From contig JADDOH010005117.1 of assembly GCA_016648135.1 (NCBI GenBank), positions 156,131 to 220,130 on the forward strand: a DNA stretch of 64,000 nt. The letters run 5' to 3'. Positions within the stretch are counted from its first letter, which is position 1. The number at the start of each line of letters is the position of its first letter. The position numbers and the translations under genes are program-made. The notes beneath the pieces are model-generated. The model did not search any database. It had not been told where the DNA came from and saw nothing but the letters and a program-made list of their open reading frames with translations. Positions 1-10,392 of this stretch are shown piece after piece. Source of the stretch: Agrypnia vestita (Eukaryota > Arthropoda > Insecta > Trichoptera > Phryganeidae).

Positions 1-853
1 TGGAGGCTTTTGTTCACAACCCTTTCATTCTGCTACGAAATATTTCTACGAGATTTAAAGCGAACTCTGTATAATAAATGATATTAAAAAAATCATTTGT
101 CACACGAGGTGTGCAGTGGATATTTATTTATATGAATAATAATATCGCCACAAAATCATTTTTCAAATCACACTAAGGGGTTCTTTTTGGTCATCCAACA
201 GAAAGACATAAAAACAGTGTTATTTGGAAAACAATAATAATCTCGCAGGACTATATTCCTGCCTTGATTATGTGTCGAAAACGTTCAAGCAGCCATGACC
301 TAAAATCGTTATGGAGTTATGCAATATCAAAGTTTGCATTTTTTTTTCAATATTTCTGGCATATTTTTTAAAAAACGTTGAACTATACAAACGACAAAAA
401 ACTCCAAACAATCATTTTCTGTTAGCTACAAATTGTCTGTAATATAATATGTACAAAATGTATTACTTAGATACTATGTTTTTTACATTTTTTCTATTCT
501 TTTCTAATTTTACTTGTATGTTTTTTCTATTGTTACTTGTATGTATATATCTATATGGCAAGATGAGAATCTATTCTCATCTTGCTGAAATAAAGACATA
601 TTATTATTACAGACGGCAGAGTGATAATTTCATTAATTTCTAATTGACATATTCTCTGCGGTATCTAATTAGGCTTCAATTCCATCCAAACCAGCTGCGG
701 TTAATTTGCTAGAACCAAATTTCAAATTCTGCCAAATCATTAATTTTCAATTAATCGCTCAATTGCGCAAACCAACCACATACAAATGACTAATAAATTA
801 AACTATACAAGCTTCTACCAGGCCAGCGCAATTACTAAGGTATGGGTGTTTTC
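1..853. other. AT-rich intergenic sequence, no gene
   Basis: No coding exon is recognisable. The only structured part is a fragment of the FB1 foldback family (216..395). The one short open frame (449..643) is T-rich and repetitive and looks non-coding. Confidence 0.5.
216..395 (+). repeat. FB1 foldback element, left-half fragment
   Basis: It begins with a degraded form of the FB1 end (gttatttggaaaac), then follows the family core in order: the 'ctcgcaggactatattcctg' block, 'cttgattatg', 'ttcaagcagccatgacc', 'caaagtttgcatttttt' and 'aaacgttgaactat'. The right half of the palindrome is missing. Better copies lie at 20320, 25172, 59170 and 59992. Confidence 0.75.
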
Positions 854-1373
854 ATATAAGCTTGCAATTGAGTAAGTGGGAGTACAGTGCGTAATACGCG
901 CATTGTTTCATTGTTTTAAGTTTTACGGATACGAGAGGGGCGTATACTAAGAACAGTAATACGTCTTCATACAAACTGGCCGCTACCCATCAGAATGTGT
1001 GCGTGCGTGCTCGGCGTCGTGTACGCACTGTGACGCACACATTGACACAATATGGGGGCACAAGGCGGCAGCAGTAAGGGCCGTGCCTTCGGTGCCATTC
1101 GCGCTCGCAGATAAATTAATCGTAATGATTTTAATTTGAAAAAAGTAACCCATAAAACCCATAAATTCTAATTTTCGGGTTTAGTGTCTACCTTACGCGT
1201 CGGAATCTCAAACGCTACGAGTTAAAAGAAAGGGAGTAAAAATAAAGTGACAACCCTAGCGTCAACGCAAGAGTAGGCTAATAACTCGCCGACAGGCCGG
1301 AGATAAACTACTGTTCTGGGTATACTGTGGTATTACGCACTGTACCCACACTAACTCAAGTGCAAGCTTATAT
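854..1373. mobile_element. Non-autonomous DNA transposon with ~40-bp terminal inverted repeats
   Basis: The left end (atataagcttgcaattgagt, then gtacagtgcgtaatac) and the right end (gtattacgcactgtac, then actcaagtgcaagcttatat) are imperfect reverse complements over about 40 bp. They enclose about 440 bp without a coding frame, including CG-richer sequence near 1000-1110. The superfamily is not clear. A TA flank is possible because the ends run into 'tata'. Confidence 0.6.
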
Positions 1374-2285
1374 AATAATGTGTTATAATTAATTCAAAAG
1401 TGGAACAGTATTCTGCCGCACTAAGCTAAAAAACAGGATCTCCATTAAACAAATTACTGAGTAAATCAAGGAAACGTGAATGTTGCAATTTCTATCATTC
1501 AAATGAATATTAATTTATTTTTTCGCTCAGTCAATAGACATTGAATTAATACAGATAAAAATTGTTATTTTATTATTATTTGAGGTATTTTTATACAGTT
1601 TAAATCATAAAACTGCAAATAAACTACGTAGCCTAGATGGATATACCGTGAATTTAAAATGCTTGTAGTTTAATAGTTTGATGGAAATGCGGCAAACAAG
1701 CTTATTAGAAAGGTAAAATATGACCTCAAGTATCCAAAAACACACAAAAAAAACATTTTTTCAAATGGATTTACTGCCTTTAAGCTTATTGGGGCATTAT
1801 GAATAGAAATGTGAAATAATTTTTTAATATTATTACATAGATAGTCCGGCTTGCTTCGCTCATGTAAAGTTATTATTTTATTTAAGGTACATAATATGGC
1901 CTCAATATATATATATATATATTGAGGCCATATATAATATATATAGATGCATTGTGATTTGTACAAATCCGCGATGTTCCCGAAAAATAACTTCTATTTA
2001 AACCATATTAATATATATATAGAATATAAAAATAAAGAAAGAGAAACCCGTGTTTCCCTACCCGCCAAGATTTCACCACAACCAGCCACAACCACCCACC
2101 GGTGGTTATGGTGGAGGATAGCCCTTGGTGTCACAACGAAAACATGCGAGTTTGGTGGGGGTGGCTGCGCGTGGGTGGGAGTGGGTGACGAAAATGTGCT
2201 TTCTAGCACATTGTTTTGTTATGGGAAGGCCGCAAATGCTTCAGATTGTTTCAAAATAGGCACGCCGACTGTGTCGGTGAGCCTA
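1374..2285. other. Intergenic, with one AT palindrome
   Basis: No gene is recognised. A 40-bp perfect palindrome sits at 1894..1933. GC-richer sequence at 2060-2210 leads into the heat-shock-element array. The open frames here (1947..2372 + and 1994..2209 -) overlap on opposite strands and show no recognisable domain. Confidence 0.4.
1894..1933. repeat. Perfect palindrome around an (AT)n core
   Basis: The arm 'atatggcctcaatatat' is followed by AT dinucleotides and its exact reverse complement. It could extrude as a cruciform or be the relic of a foldback insertion. Confidence 0.75.
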
Positions 2286-2466
2286 GAAAGTTCCGGAAAA
2301 ACCTGCTCTAGAAAGTTCTGGAAGGAGAAGGTTCTAGAAAATTCCCGAAAGTTCTATAAGGTTCTAAACTGAGTGGCGGAATGTGTCGGTGTGTATAGGA
2401 GGTTCCTGTACATTCGATAAATTTCTTGAAAGTTCTGGAAGGAGAATGTTCTAAAAGGTTCGCGAA
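2286..2466. promoter_or_regulatory. Array of heat-shock elements (HSF-binding consensus)
   Basis: The HSE consensus is alternating nGAAn and nTTCn pentamers in 5-bp phase. Here GAA/TTC/GAA occurs at 2286, 2291 and 2296, and again at 2311, 2316 and 2321. Six consecutive alternating units in perfect phase run from 2327 to 2354. A second cluster at 2423..2466 contains TTC, GAA, TTC, GAA, then GAA, TTC and TTC, GAA. The block looks internally duplicated, since both halves share the 'gaaagttctggaaggagaa' stretch. No heat-shock gene or other credible exon is seen nearby. The HSPBP1 gene starts 29 kb away. Confidence 0.65.
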
Positions 2467-2479
2467 AGTACTATGACGA

Positions 2480-3042
2480 TCCAAACGATGTACTAAAAAT
2501 ACATCGGCACAGCTAGTACAAAATAATACTAATAAGGATGGTATTGATCGTGTTTGGAATTAATTTTAAATCAGCCTGACGACGGCCTTGGCGTTCGCTT
2601 TCAATCCTGTCAGGCTCCGGACTACCTGAAGTCCAATCTATCTGACATCACCATCCCCCAGGGTGGGCATGGGTGGTCGCCCGACGGCTTCGAAATGGCT
2701 ACAATTCAGACCATTTATTTAATGTAAATTTTCTTTTGTCCTTTCAATTATTTTACCGAGACTCGGTTAGTTTAGCACACGGTCGGCTTGAAAAGTTTTC
2801 TAATGGATTCCTCGAAGAACTCGAAGAATTGCTGGTCCTCAACGGTGAACAGATGGCATAAGAGAAAGCTCGGGTAAAATGGAAACAAAAATCAGAAGTT
2901 TGGAGGCTGCTGGCTGCGGAAGTTGAAAGAATAGTGAGATTTCTTGTGACGAAACGGATATTACATGTATCTAGCATTCGACTTGGAATTTCAAATTCAA
3001 ATTACTGCCGTGCACTCCTTTTTTCAAAATTATTTATTGACA
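2480..3042. other. Intergenic, unassigned
   Basis: Moderately GC-rich sequence at 2575-2700 and a short acidic open frame (2673..2861, with a run of Glu and Leu) are present, but I recognise no family. Frames continuing past the stop at 2861 look like a decayed coding remnant (Lys/Glu/Leu-rich), which is only a suspicion. Confidence 0.3.
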
Positions 3043-3512
3043 GATGTAACCCGTCAAAAACCAAGACGGTACTGTTACATGTCGGTTCCTAAGGAAAAAG
3101 TGTTTACTAATTTTATTTAAAAAAATTCGTAAAAAAATAATATTATAAATAAAATGGACATCAAAATAAAATGAGATTTTTTCCCCCGTACCTGGAATCG
3201 AACCCGAGTTGCCCGCGTGGGGAGCTCGGGTTAGATACTATTACCACTACACCATAGCAGAAGACGCCGCAGGTTGCGAAGATATCGTTTATTAATCAAC
3301 TGTTCGCGTCTTTGCTAAGTTTTATATATTTAGTCTATTTTTCAAACATACCGCACATACGGTGGTGGCGTTTTCCGCAAGTTTGATTGCCCGGAATTCA
3401 ACCCCATCTGCGGCCGTTTTTAATTTGATATTTTAGCCGTGAATTCGAACGAAATTACGGACGTCACACGAAGTTACGCGGACAGACGGACGGACAGACA
3501 GACATCGAAATT
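3043..3512. mobile_element. RTE-like retroelement 3' fragment holding a tRNA-SINE
   Basis: The left part reads 'tgtaacccgtcaaaaa', then 'acatgtcggttcctaagg'. The right part ends 'acggacagacagacatcg', then 'aaattattattatta'. The same two ends occur at 34163..34575 and 44530..44713, and in a diverged form at 29574..29720. The terminal (att)n tail suits a non-LTR retroelement 3' end. A tRNA-like sequence is embedded at 3184..3262. Confidence 0.5.
3184..3262 (-). repeat. tRNA-derived SINE head (minus strand)
   Basis: Read on the minus strand it has an A-box-like 'tggtgtagtggtaa' and a perfect B box 'ggttcgattcc' at tRNA-like spacing. The acceptor arms do not pair well and there is no clean CCA-side stem, so I read it as a SINE head or tRNA relic and not as a functional tRNA. 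Confidence 0.6.
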
Positions 3513-3981
3513 ATTATTATTATTTCTATTTTATTTTTTTATTTTAGGAATCTCAACAGTACAATTTATTATAATGGCATAACGTATTGGATAGTTGGTA
3601 GACCAACTATAGAGATCCACGGCATAAAATATTAAGTCAAGCAATAAAGAAAACATATATTAAATAAAGGGATAGGAGTGGGAGTTAGAGGGGGAAGTGG
3701 AGTGAGGTGTATGGGATTGTGGCTGAGTGGAGTGGGTGTCTATTCTGCGTGTGACGTTTATGTATATAAATATGGGGGTATGTGCAAAGAGTGATGAGGG
3801 TTTGGCTGTGGTGTGTGTATGATGATGGTCGGTCTCAGTTAATCCGGTGTAGATATAGAAACAAGTAATATAAGCGGTTTAAATACGATTTTCAAGAGCT
3901 GAGATGTTGGTATATCAATGTCATTGAAGTGGTCATTCATTATAATTAGGATTTGTTTTCACGCCATTCGTTTTTCTCCGA
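3513..3981. other. Intergenic with a G/purine-rich tract
   Basis: Positions about 3670-3840 are strikingly G-rich on the + strand, with many 'gtgggag', 'gagtggagt' and 'gggg' runs. No gene is seen. Confidence 0.4.
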
Positions 3982-4810
3982 TATCGCTATGTTTACGATT
4001 TTCGAATGTGAGTTCCGACGACGAGAAATATCAACAACGTGAATGAACGCACGGTGCGTTTTTGGTTTGATCGTTTCCGTTCTGGAAATTTTGATCTCAA
4101 CAACGAGCCCCGTGGACGACCGGTGACTACAGTCGATAATGACGATATGAACTACAGCGGAACGGATTCATCTCGAACCACGTTAGATTAAGCAACAGCC
4201 TCCAGTGTAAGTGATAAAATGATATTCATTAATTTACGTCAATTCGGAAAAATAAAGAAGCGGATAATTACTGAAGGACAACTCAACAAACTCACGTTGA
4301 GGATTGAAATTCTGTATCTTGTGATGAAAAGTGGATCCTGTGCGGTATTAAGAAACGTTCGTCACAATTGTTGGACCCAGGGGAGGCAGCCAAACAATGT
4401 CCCAAACGCAAATTGAGTCGAAAGAAACTGCTGGCGACTGTGCGGTGGACCTGTGCAGGCATTATTCATTGCAGCTTCTAGAGATCTGGCACAACAATTC
4501 CTGCAGCGGTAAACCGTCAAGAGTTGAAAACAATGATGGACAAGCTCGCTATCAAACAACCGAGACTTGAGTTTCGACTGGAAACTCTCTGTCACCCACC
4601 TTACTCACCAGACCTTGCATCTATTCAATTCCATTTTTTCGGAATTCGTAAGACTTTTTACAAGGAAAAAATTTCAACTCCGACGAGGCTGAAAACGCTT
4701 TTGAAGAATTCATCGATTCCCGTCTCCAGGATTTCTACAGCGAAGGCATCGATGAACTTCCATTAAAATGACAAAAGTGCGTCGATAACAATGGTCAATA
4801 CTTCGAATAA
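3982..4810 (+). pseudogene. Decayed mariner transposase (cecropia-type)
   Basis: This is a dead cut-and-paste transposase that aligns end to end with the better mariner at 6986..8004. Recognisable pieces are the 'RTVRFWF' and 'RSGNFDLNNEPRGRP' helix-turn-helix region near 4040-4120, 'TCDEKWI' near 4325 (first catalytic Asp), 'HPPYSPDLA' near 4595 and a C-terminus ending Tyr-Phe-Glu at 4807. Frameshifts, stops and small deletions break it into at least three frames. The second Asp block is largely lost. Its 3' flank is split by the MITE at 4813..5236, and a mariner-type inverted-repeat end (ggacctaa) reappears at 5282..5289. Confidence 0.8.
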
Positions 4811-4812
4811 TA

Positions 4813-5236
4813 GGCATGATGACAAATTTTGAAATAACATTCTATATTGTAGGTACACATCTACTATTACCAAAAATAACATTATTTCAGTAATAAACTT
4901 AAGTTTTTACGCAAATTGCATTTTCATCTACATATTTTTAATTTCGCACAAAAACGCCCGCAGCTGTCGTTTTGTCTGCGTGACGTCAAGCCTCAGTAAA
5001 AATTGCGTTGTGTCTATGGCAACGGTTCAAAGACACGGTTATGGGTACTGAGGCGTGACGTCATTCGCTCTGACCGGTGTTTCAGTTAAAATGGCAGATT
5101 GCACAATTTTATACTTTTATTTTATTGAAAATCTTATTAATCTCAATGTGTATATTAAAACCGGATCATTTTTTAGAATTCTTTCAAAATATTTTCTTCT
5201 CTTAAATCACTTATTCTTTAATACTGTCATCACGCC
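4813..5236. mobile_element. TA-flanked MITE, copy 1 (inside the dead mariner)
   Basis: The ends GGCATGATGACA and TGTCATCACGCC are inverted repeats bounded by TA on both sides. The body matches the second copy at 41204..41566 over its whole length, sharing 'acattatttcagtaataaac', 'gtttttacgca', 'gtttcagttaaaatgg' and 'ggatcattttttaga'. There is no credible coding. The open frame at 5055..5270 lies inside this non-autonomous element and should not be read as a gene. Confidence 0.8.
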
Positions 5237-5238
5237 TA

Positions 5239-6365
5239 TTACATATAAACTTTTCGTATATTTTTTTTAATTTTTCGGTATGGACCTAATATAATGCAAA
5301 CCAATGAGAATTAACCCGATTAACATTCAAAGTTTTTTTGTCGATATCTTCTTTCATTTGGATTAACAGTCCGTGTTGATAATTCCTTTAATTGTACAAT
5401 TTTTTCAATCTACCATCAGTAAAATAGCCACAGTGAAAATGGCCATTTAAAAAGTCCCGATTATACAATATAAAAGGTTCCTTTCTTATTAAAATATTTA
5501 AAAAATTGCCTTTTTAATTGAGATTGGTGGATTAATAAAAATTAAACTTTAAAAGTTTCTGGGAAATATAATGTTAAGAGCGGATATTCGTGACTCGGTA
5601 TATAAAATTTATACACCAAAACTAATGCCATTATCATTAGAATTTCTTTCATTTAGTCATGTCTAGCGTACAAATTATGGTCACATGATTTACAAAAAAT
5701 CGTTCGTTATATAATTATTATATAACTAGTTCTGTCACACGCAGTACACATTAGGCACGTGCACTCAGTACGTTAGAGCATGTTAATAAATATATATTAA
5801 GGAAAAAACGCGATATGAAATACTTATTTGACATAATATTATGATACTATATGCATAATATTATGTCAAATATATATTAATGTGCTAGTGGTATACAAAT
5901 CGAATCTCATAATGCTCTTTTAAAATGCATTTTATACACTTTTTTACATAAAATATGTTTGAATTTTTATTTTGAAACATTATATCTCATCGTTATTTGG
6001 GCCATCTGGCGACGTTAGTAACGGACATTGTTATATAGAGAATTCATCATCAGCATTCTCTTGTGCTAGTAGGGCCTTATAGACAAGGTGCTTCCATATT
6101 CCCCTGTCTTGTGCTGCTTCCGTATGTGTTAACGAATCAAGACTTATCCTTTGTTTTCGTTTTGTTTTCGTTTTTGTATGTTGTTTTCATTTTGTTTTCG
6201 TACACTGTTTATGTTGTTTCCCTCAGCTTAATCTTGGGTGAACCGTCCCTCGCCTTACCTCTGGGATTTCCAAGAAGATACTTCTTGGTACTCGTTCCTC
6301 TGTCATTATTCCTAATCATTATTTGGTAGCGTTAAAGATGGACATTGTTTCTTTTATAATTATTA
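5239..6365. other. AT-rich intergenic sequence with one hairpin
   Basis: Apart from the mariner end at 5282..5289 and the hairpin at 5825..5872, nothing is recognisable. The open frame 6063..6329 is a hydrophobic, T-rich frame with internal repeats (tttgttttcg) and no domain. Confidence 0.4.
5825..5872. repeat. Perfect 19-bp hairpin
   Basis: The arms 5825..5843 (tatttgacataatattatg) and 5854..5872 are exact reverse complements with a 10-nt loop. Confidence 0.8.
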
Positions 6366-6530
6366 TTTTTTACGCTTCAACAGGCCAAGAGGCTCAATTA
6401 CAGAATCTAAACACAGGCAAAAACCTCCAGACTTGAGTAAATCACAGAGATCAATTGTGACCTCACCGGGAATCGAACCCGGGACCCTCCTGTGGGAAAC
6501 TAGTGTCAGGCCTACTGGGCTACGAGGGCG
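6366..6530 (-). repeat. SINE-A (tRNA-derived), minus strand
   Basis: On the minus strand the head reads 'gccctcgtagcccagtaggc', then 'cgggttcgattcccgg' (B box) and 'gaggtcac'. The body follows: a 'gatttactcaagtctgg' block, then 'gcctcttggcctgttgaag'. The same head and body occur on the + strand at 34265..34430 and 45808..45962, which defines the family. Confidence 0.7.
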
Positions 6531-6797
6531 CGAGGTGAGTTACATAGGTCGCACAATAAATGCTGTGCAACTTATTAATATCAATAAAATTTAATTTAAT
6601 GATCTATGTTGCGTTATAGATGCGCGCCAGCGAGACGGGGAGTATTTTTTGTTGCCTTCTCAATATGGCAGCGTGCCGGGCGCCGATCATTCGTGTACTT
6701 CGGGTATGCTGTTCGTACCACAAGATCTATACACGGTTTAGCGAGGATGCAAACCAAATCCACCTTTTCTGTAAAAAAATACTAAGATGATGAAATA

Positions 6798-8082
6798 TTA
6801 GGTCCTTACATATGAAATTGGGGTTTTGCCGTACTGGCAAATTTGATCTCAAATATCTTCTCTTTGGTTAGGAATTCCAAATCCAAATTTATACAGCTAT
6901 TTACTCATGTATTTGTGTTTTGAAAATTATAATTCATTTGTTTTTTCCTCAATTGTTTTTTTCTTTGCGTCACTCAGTTTACAAAATGAAAAACTTGAAA
7001 TATCGCGTTATTTACGAGTACGAGTTCCACCGTGGCACCAGTGCTGCAGAAACGGCTCGAAGGATTAATGATGTGTATGGCGACGGTGCCGCAAAAGAAA
7101 ACACAGTGCGTTTTTGGTTCCAACGTTTTCATTCTGGAAATTTCGACCTGCAGAACAAGCCCCGTGGACGGCCGGAGACCAAAGTTGATAATGAAGAATT
7201 GAAGGCTATTGTGGAAGCGGATCCATCGCAAACCACATCCGAGTTAGCTGCAGGCTGCGGTGTTAGTGATAAACTGTTTTAATCCACTTGAAGCAAATTG
7301 GTAAGGTGAAAAAGCTTGAAAGGTGGGTACCTCACGAATTGAGTGAAGCAAATCAACAAACGCGCGTTGACTGCTGCGTTGCATTACTCAACCGGCACAA
7401 TAATGACTGGATTTTAAATCGAATCATTACCTGTGATGAAAAGTGGATCCTGTACGATAATCGGAAGCGCTCATCGCAATGGCTGAACCCTGCCGAACCA
7501 GCCAAACCATGCCCCAAGCGAAAATTGACTCCAAAAAAGTTACTTGTGAGCGTTTGGTGGACTAGTGCTGGTGTCGTTCACTACAGCTTTCTTAAATCTG
7601 GCCAGACGATTACGGCAGATGTCTATTGTCAGCAACTGCAAACCATGATGGAAAAGCTAGCTGCTAAACAACCGAGGCTGGTTAATTGCTCTAGGTCACT
7701 GCTGCTTCATGATAACGCTAGACCACACACTGCACAACAGACGGCTACCAAATTAGAGGAGCTTCAATTGGAATGTCTAAGACATCCACCGTACTCTCCG
7801 AACCTTGCCCCAACAGATTACCATGTTTTTCGAAATTTGGATAACTTCTTGCAAAGGAAAAAATTCAACTCCGATGGGGCAGTCCAAATCGCCTTCAAAG
7901 ATTTTATAGATTCCCGTCCGAATGGTTTTTTTAGTAAAGGGATCGATGAACTACCTATGAGATGGCAAAAGTGCATAGATAGCAATGGTACATACTTTGA
8001 TTAAATAAATATATTATAATAAAAAAAAATCGGCTTTATGTTCCTCCCATACTAAACGCCAATTTCATATGTAAGGACCTAA
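6798..8082 (+). mobile_element. Nearly intact mariner transposon (1285 bp)
   Basis: The 24-bp inverted repeats 6798..6821 and 8059..8082 are perfect (ttaggtccttacatatgaaa, then ttgg at the left). They are flanked by TA at 6796 and 8083, the expected target duplication. The single gene inside is a D,D34D transposase interrupted by one frameshift. The pristine inverted repeats suggest recent activity. Confidence 0.92.
6986..8004 (+). pseudogene. Mariner transposase, one frameshift
   Basis: This encodes the element's nuclear cut-and-paste transposase. The start at 6986 (Met-Lys-Asn-Leu-Lys) is chosen because it is the usual mariner start and sits 164 bp inside the inverted repeat. The N-terminal helix-turn-helix region includes 'RFWFQRFHSGNF' and the linker motif 'KPRGRP'. 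After the frame change come 'HLKQIGKVKKLERWVPHEL', 'TCDEKWILYDN' (Asp 1), 'LLHDNARPH' (Asp 2) and 'PPYSPNLAPTDYH' (Asp 3). Asp 2 and Asp 3 are 34 residues apart, so the D,D34D triad is complete. The usual 'SPD' is 'SPN'. The reading frame breaks at about 7271-7273, where one A appears to be missing from a short A run, giving a stop at 7280. About 340 codons overall is normal length for the family. It most resembles the cecropia/Hsmar1 group. Confidence 0.9.
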
Positions 8083-8084
8083 TA

Positions 8085-8643
8085 TTTAGAAACTGTAGTA
8101 TACAAAATTTTCTATTTCGAAACATAAAACAGTCGATATTGCTTATGCATATTCGAAATTTTCCAAGGCCTTCTCTCATCGGAAATTGAACAGTACATGC
8201 TCGTATATTTACTGTAACTTGAAGTCACGCACCCGTACAAAACTACATACGAATATTATACAATGTTGTATGTATTATAATATTTTTTATACCATCTAAA
8301 AATTTAATTAAAAAATAATTAAAAAAGTACAAAAAAGTTAATGTCAAAGAATATTGGTCATGTATTAGTATAAAATGAAAAATGTAGTATAAAATGAGTA
8401 TTTCAAATCGCAACGGCCGTATGTTTTCTACCATCACAAGAATGTGTCGTACATACAATACATATTGTGCTGACCGTAATGTAGATATTCATATTCTTGC
8501 AGACACCCTATCACCATTCAAAATGTCACTCTTACACAACATCCATTTTCTGGACGATAAACTAAACCCATAGAATACATTAACCAATTATTTAGTTATA
8601 TAATTTTACATGTTCACATTACATTAATATTCTAAAATATATT
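8085..8643. other. AT-rich intergenic, no gene
   Basis: No domain, SINE or inverted repeat is recognised. The open frame 8243..8458 (-) is low-complexity. Confidence 0.4.
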
Positions 8644-8898
8644 CAGGGTTATTTAGAAAACATTAATAGCCTCGCAGGACTATATTCTTGCCTTGATTAT
8701 GAGTTGAAAATGTTCAAGCAACCATGACCCAATATTAATAGTTATGGAGTTATGCACTATCAAAGTTTGCATTTTTTTTATGATGTAGCATATCGCCATA
8801 ACTATGATATTAGGTCATGGTTGTTTGAACATTTTCGACTCATAATCAATGCAGGAATATATTCCTGTGCAGTTATTAATGTTTTCCAAATAACCCTG
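8644..8898. mobile_element. FB1 foldback element, short form (255 bp)
   Basis: The ends are 'cagggttatttagaaaac' and 'gttttccaaataaccctg', with TA on the right. The arms carry the FB1 blocks ('ctcgcaggactatattcttg', 'cttgattatgagt', 'ttcaagcaaccatgacc') and meet near 'gcatttttttta'. The central ~280 bp of the long FB1 copies is absent, so this is an internally deleted, almost pure palindrome. Confidence 0.85.
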
Positions 8899-9078
8899 TA
8901 TATGCATGTTTATGCTAGAGCAGATCGAAGATTGTAATTGGATAGTGGGCAGAGTCTTAATTTATAATGTATTATTCTTTATGTATCATGTACCCATTAT
9001 TATGTTAGTGTCTCTAATAAAATAATAATAAAAAAATAATTCAAAATTAATAAATAGGCGAGTGTTGAAGGCAGCAGA

Positions 9079-9252
9079 AACAGAGGGCGTCCGCGGAACC
9101 TGGCATGACCAGATAAATCAAATATTGTAGGATGTTTCTGTTAGAAGTTTCAACAATCGAAGAGCGTGCCTGAGAAGATGTACGAAAGTGGACGAAGTAA
9201 AAATAGTGTGCCAGGACAGAAGAGTGTGGCGTTCTATCCTCTCTGCCTATCC
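9079..9252 (+). pseudogene. LINE reverse-transcriptase C-terminal remnant
   Basis: The frame starting 'GRPRNL' switches by one base into 'TWHDQINQIL', then after a stop 'DVSVRSFNNRRACLRRC' and 'DRRVWRSILSAYP'. A GRP..W.DQ...DR..WRS layout is typical of the extreme C-terminus of non-LTR retrotransposon ORF2 proteins. One frameshift and one stop show it is dead. Assignment to a clade is not possible. Confidence 0.5.
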
Positions 9253-9254
9253 CT

Positions 9255-10249
9255 CTCGTGACGGTTAGTTAGTTAGACTTGCTTGTTTTTATCATACTTA
9301 TATTAGCTTCAACTGTCGTCTGGGCGGAATATTATAATCGATATTTCACACGCTTCCCAATGTCCAATAGAGCTGATATTTTGAACACAGACATATTCTC
9401 GATGATAATACATGAATGAAAGTGCTATACGGGAAATTACTTCATGTGCTCACCAGAAGCTGGCGCTAGTTTCCTACTGAAGTGATTTTGTACGCTGGGT
9501 AGTATTAATAATAAAAAGTAGAAAATTATATTATATGAAAAAAAATTAAAACCACGTTTATATTTAAATGTGCTAAAAAGTAAAAAAATTTCGGCCAAAA
9601 TTTTTTTCCTCACTCTCCAAATAAAAGCGTGGGCGCTTTCCGTCCAATAACAACAGAATTCTGTAATCTACGAGGGCGAGGGAAAATTTAAATACTAGCG
9701 TGGTTTTTTAGAAAATTTTTTTTTTTTCATATGATATAATTAATATCGTAGAACTATGTTTTTAAAATGTGTTTTAATTAAAAAATTCAATTATATTGAA
9801 ACCTAAAAGTGATCTAATCAGATAAACAGCTAATTTGGTATGATTTCGTCAAATAAACTGATTTGCCTAATGATGTCGGCATACGAATTCGCCTTTGTCA
9901 CGGAGTGATTACTTCAAAACAATTCTCAGAATTATTGCGTATTTTAACGAGATTCTATTTACCTTGCATCCTACAGAACCTTTGATACCATCAAGGTGTC
10001 CTTGGAAACGTCTAAGTATTCTAAATAACCATTAATTTTAATACTCAAAGAAAACAACTTAGTCGACATCTTAAGCTTGTTGATTCAATTTCAGGCACGA
10101 TCCGCTGACCTAAGTGTAATATTATAAAAATAATGGTTTGGCAAGGGGAAAAAATACTGAAGGAAAATGCAAAGTCATACATCAGATTACTATTATATAC
10201 GCAAAAGATATTGTAACGTTAATAATTAACTAGCAGTTAAGCGACTGTC
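9255..10249. other. Intergenic with a large palindrome
   Basis: No gene is seen. The palindrome at 9524..9741 is listed separately. Sequence after 9745 is unassigned AT-rich DNA. Confidence 0.4.
9524..9741. repeat. Foldback repeat / MITE candidate
   Basis: The left arm 'aattatattatatgaaaa', then 'aaccacg' and 'tatttaaat', mirrors the right arm 'atttaaatactagcgtggtt', then 'ttttcatatgatataatt'. The centre (about 9590-9680) is unpaired. Confidence 0.6.
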
Positions 10250-10392
10250 TGGGCCGCTGCGCGGTCTATTGTAGTCGCTGCGCGGCTATTGATGGCCGCT
10301 ACGTGGCCAATGCTATTTGCTTGCTGCTTGAGTGTTGTCGCCTATGGTGGCCGTTTTGTGGCTGATAGCGACCGCTGCGCGGCCGGCCAATA
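10250..10392 (+). repeat. GC-rich quasi-repeat ('gccgctgcgcggc' units)
   Basis: Variants of a palindromic unit recur: 'gggccgctgcgcgg', 'gtcgctgcgcggct', 'ggccgctacgtggcc', 'ggtggccgttttgtggc' and 'gaccgctgcgcggcc'. The island is sharply GC-rich in AT-rich surroundings. It is a decayed minisatellite or a palindromic motif cluster. Confidence 0.55.

Noticed and set aside
3184..3262. Functional tRNA gene on the minus strand
   Set aside because: A and B boxes are present, but the acceptor and anticodon arms do not fold properly, and the sequence sits inside a retroelement, so a SINE head is more likely.
5055..5270. Small membrane-protein gene
   Set aside because: It lies within the MITE at 4813..5236 and its counterpart in the second MITE copy is not conserved as a frame.
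6063..6329. Membrane protein gene
   Set aside because: Hydrophobicity comes from T-rich, internally repeated DNA. No start context or homologous pattern is recognised.
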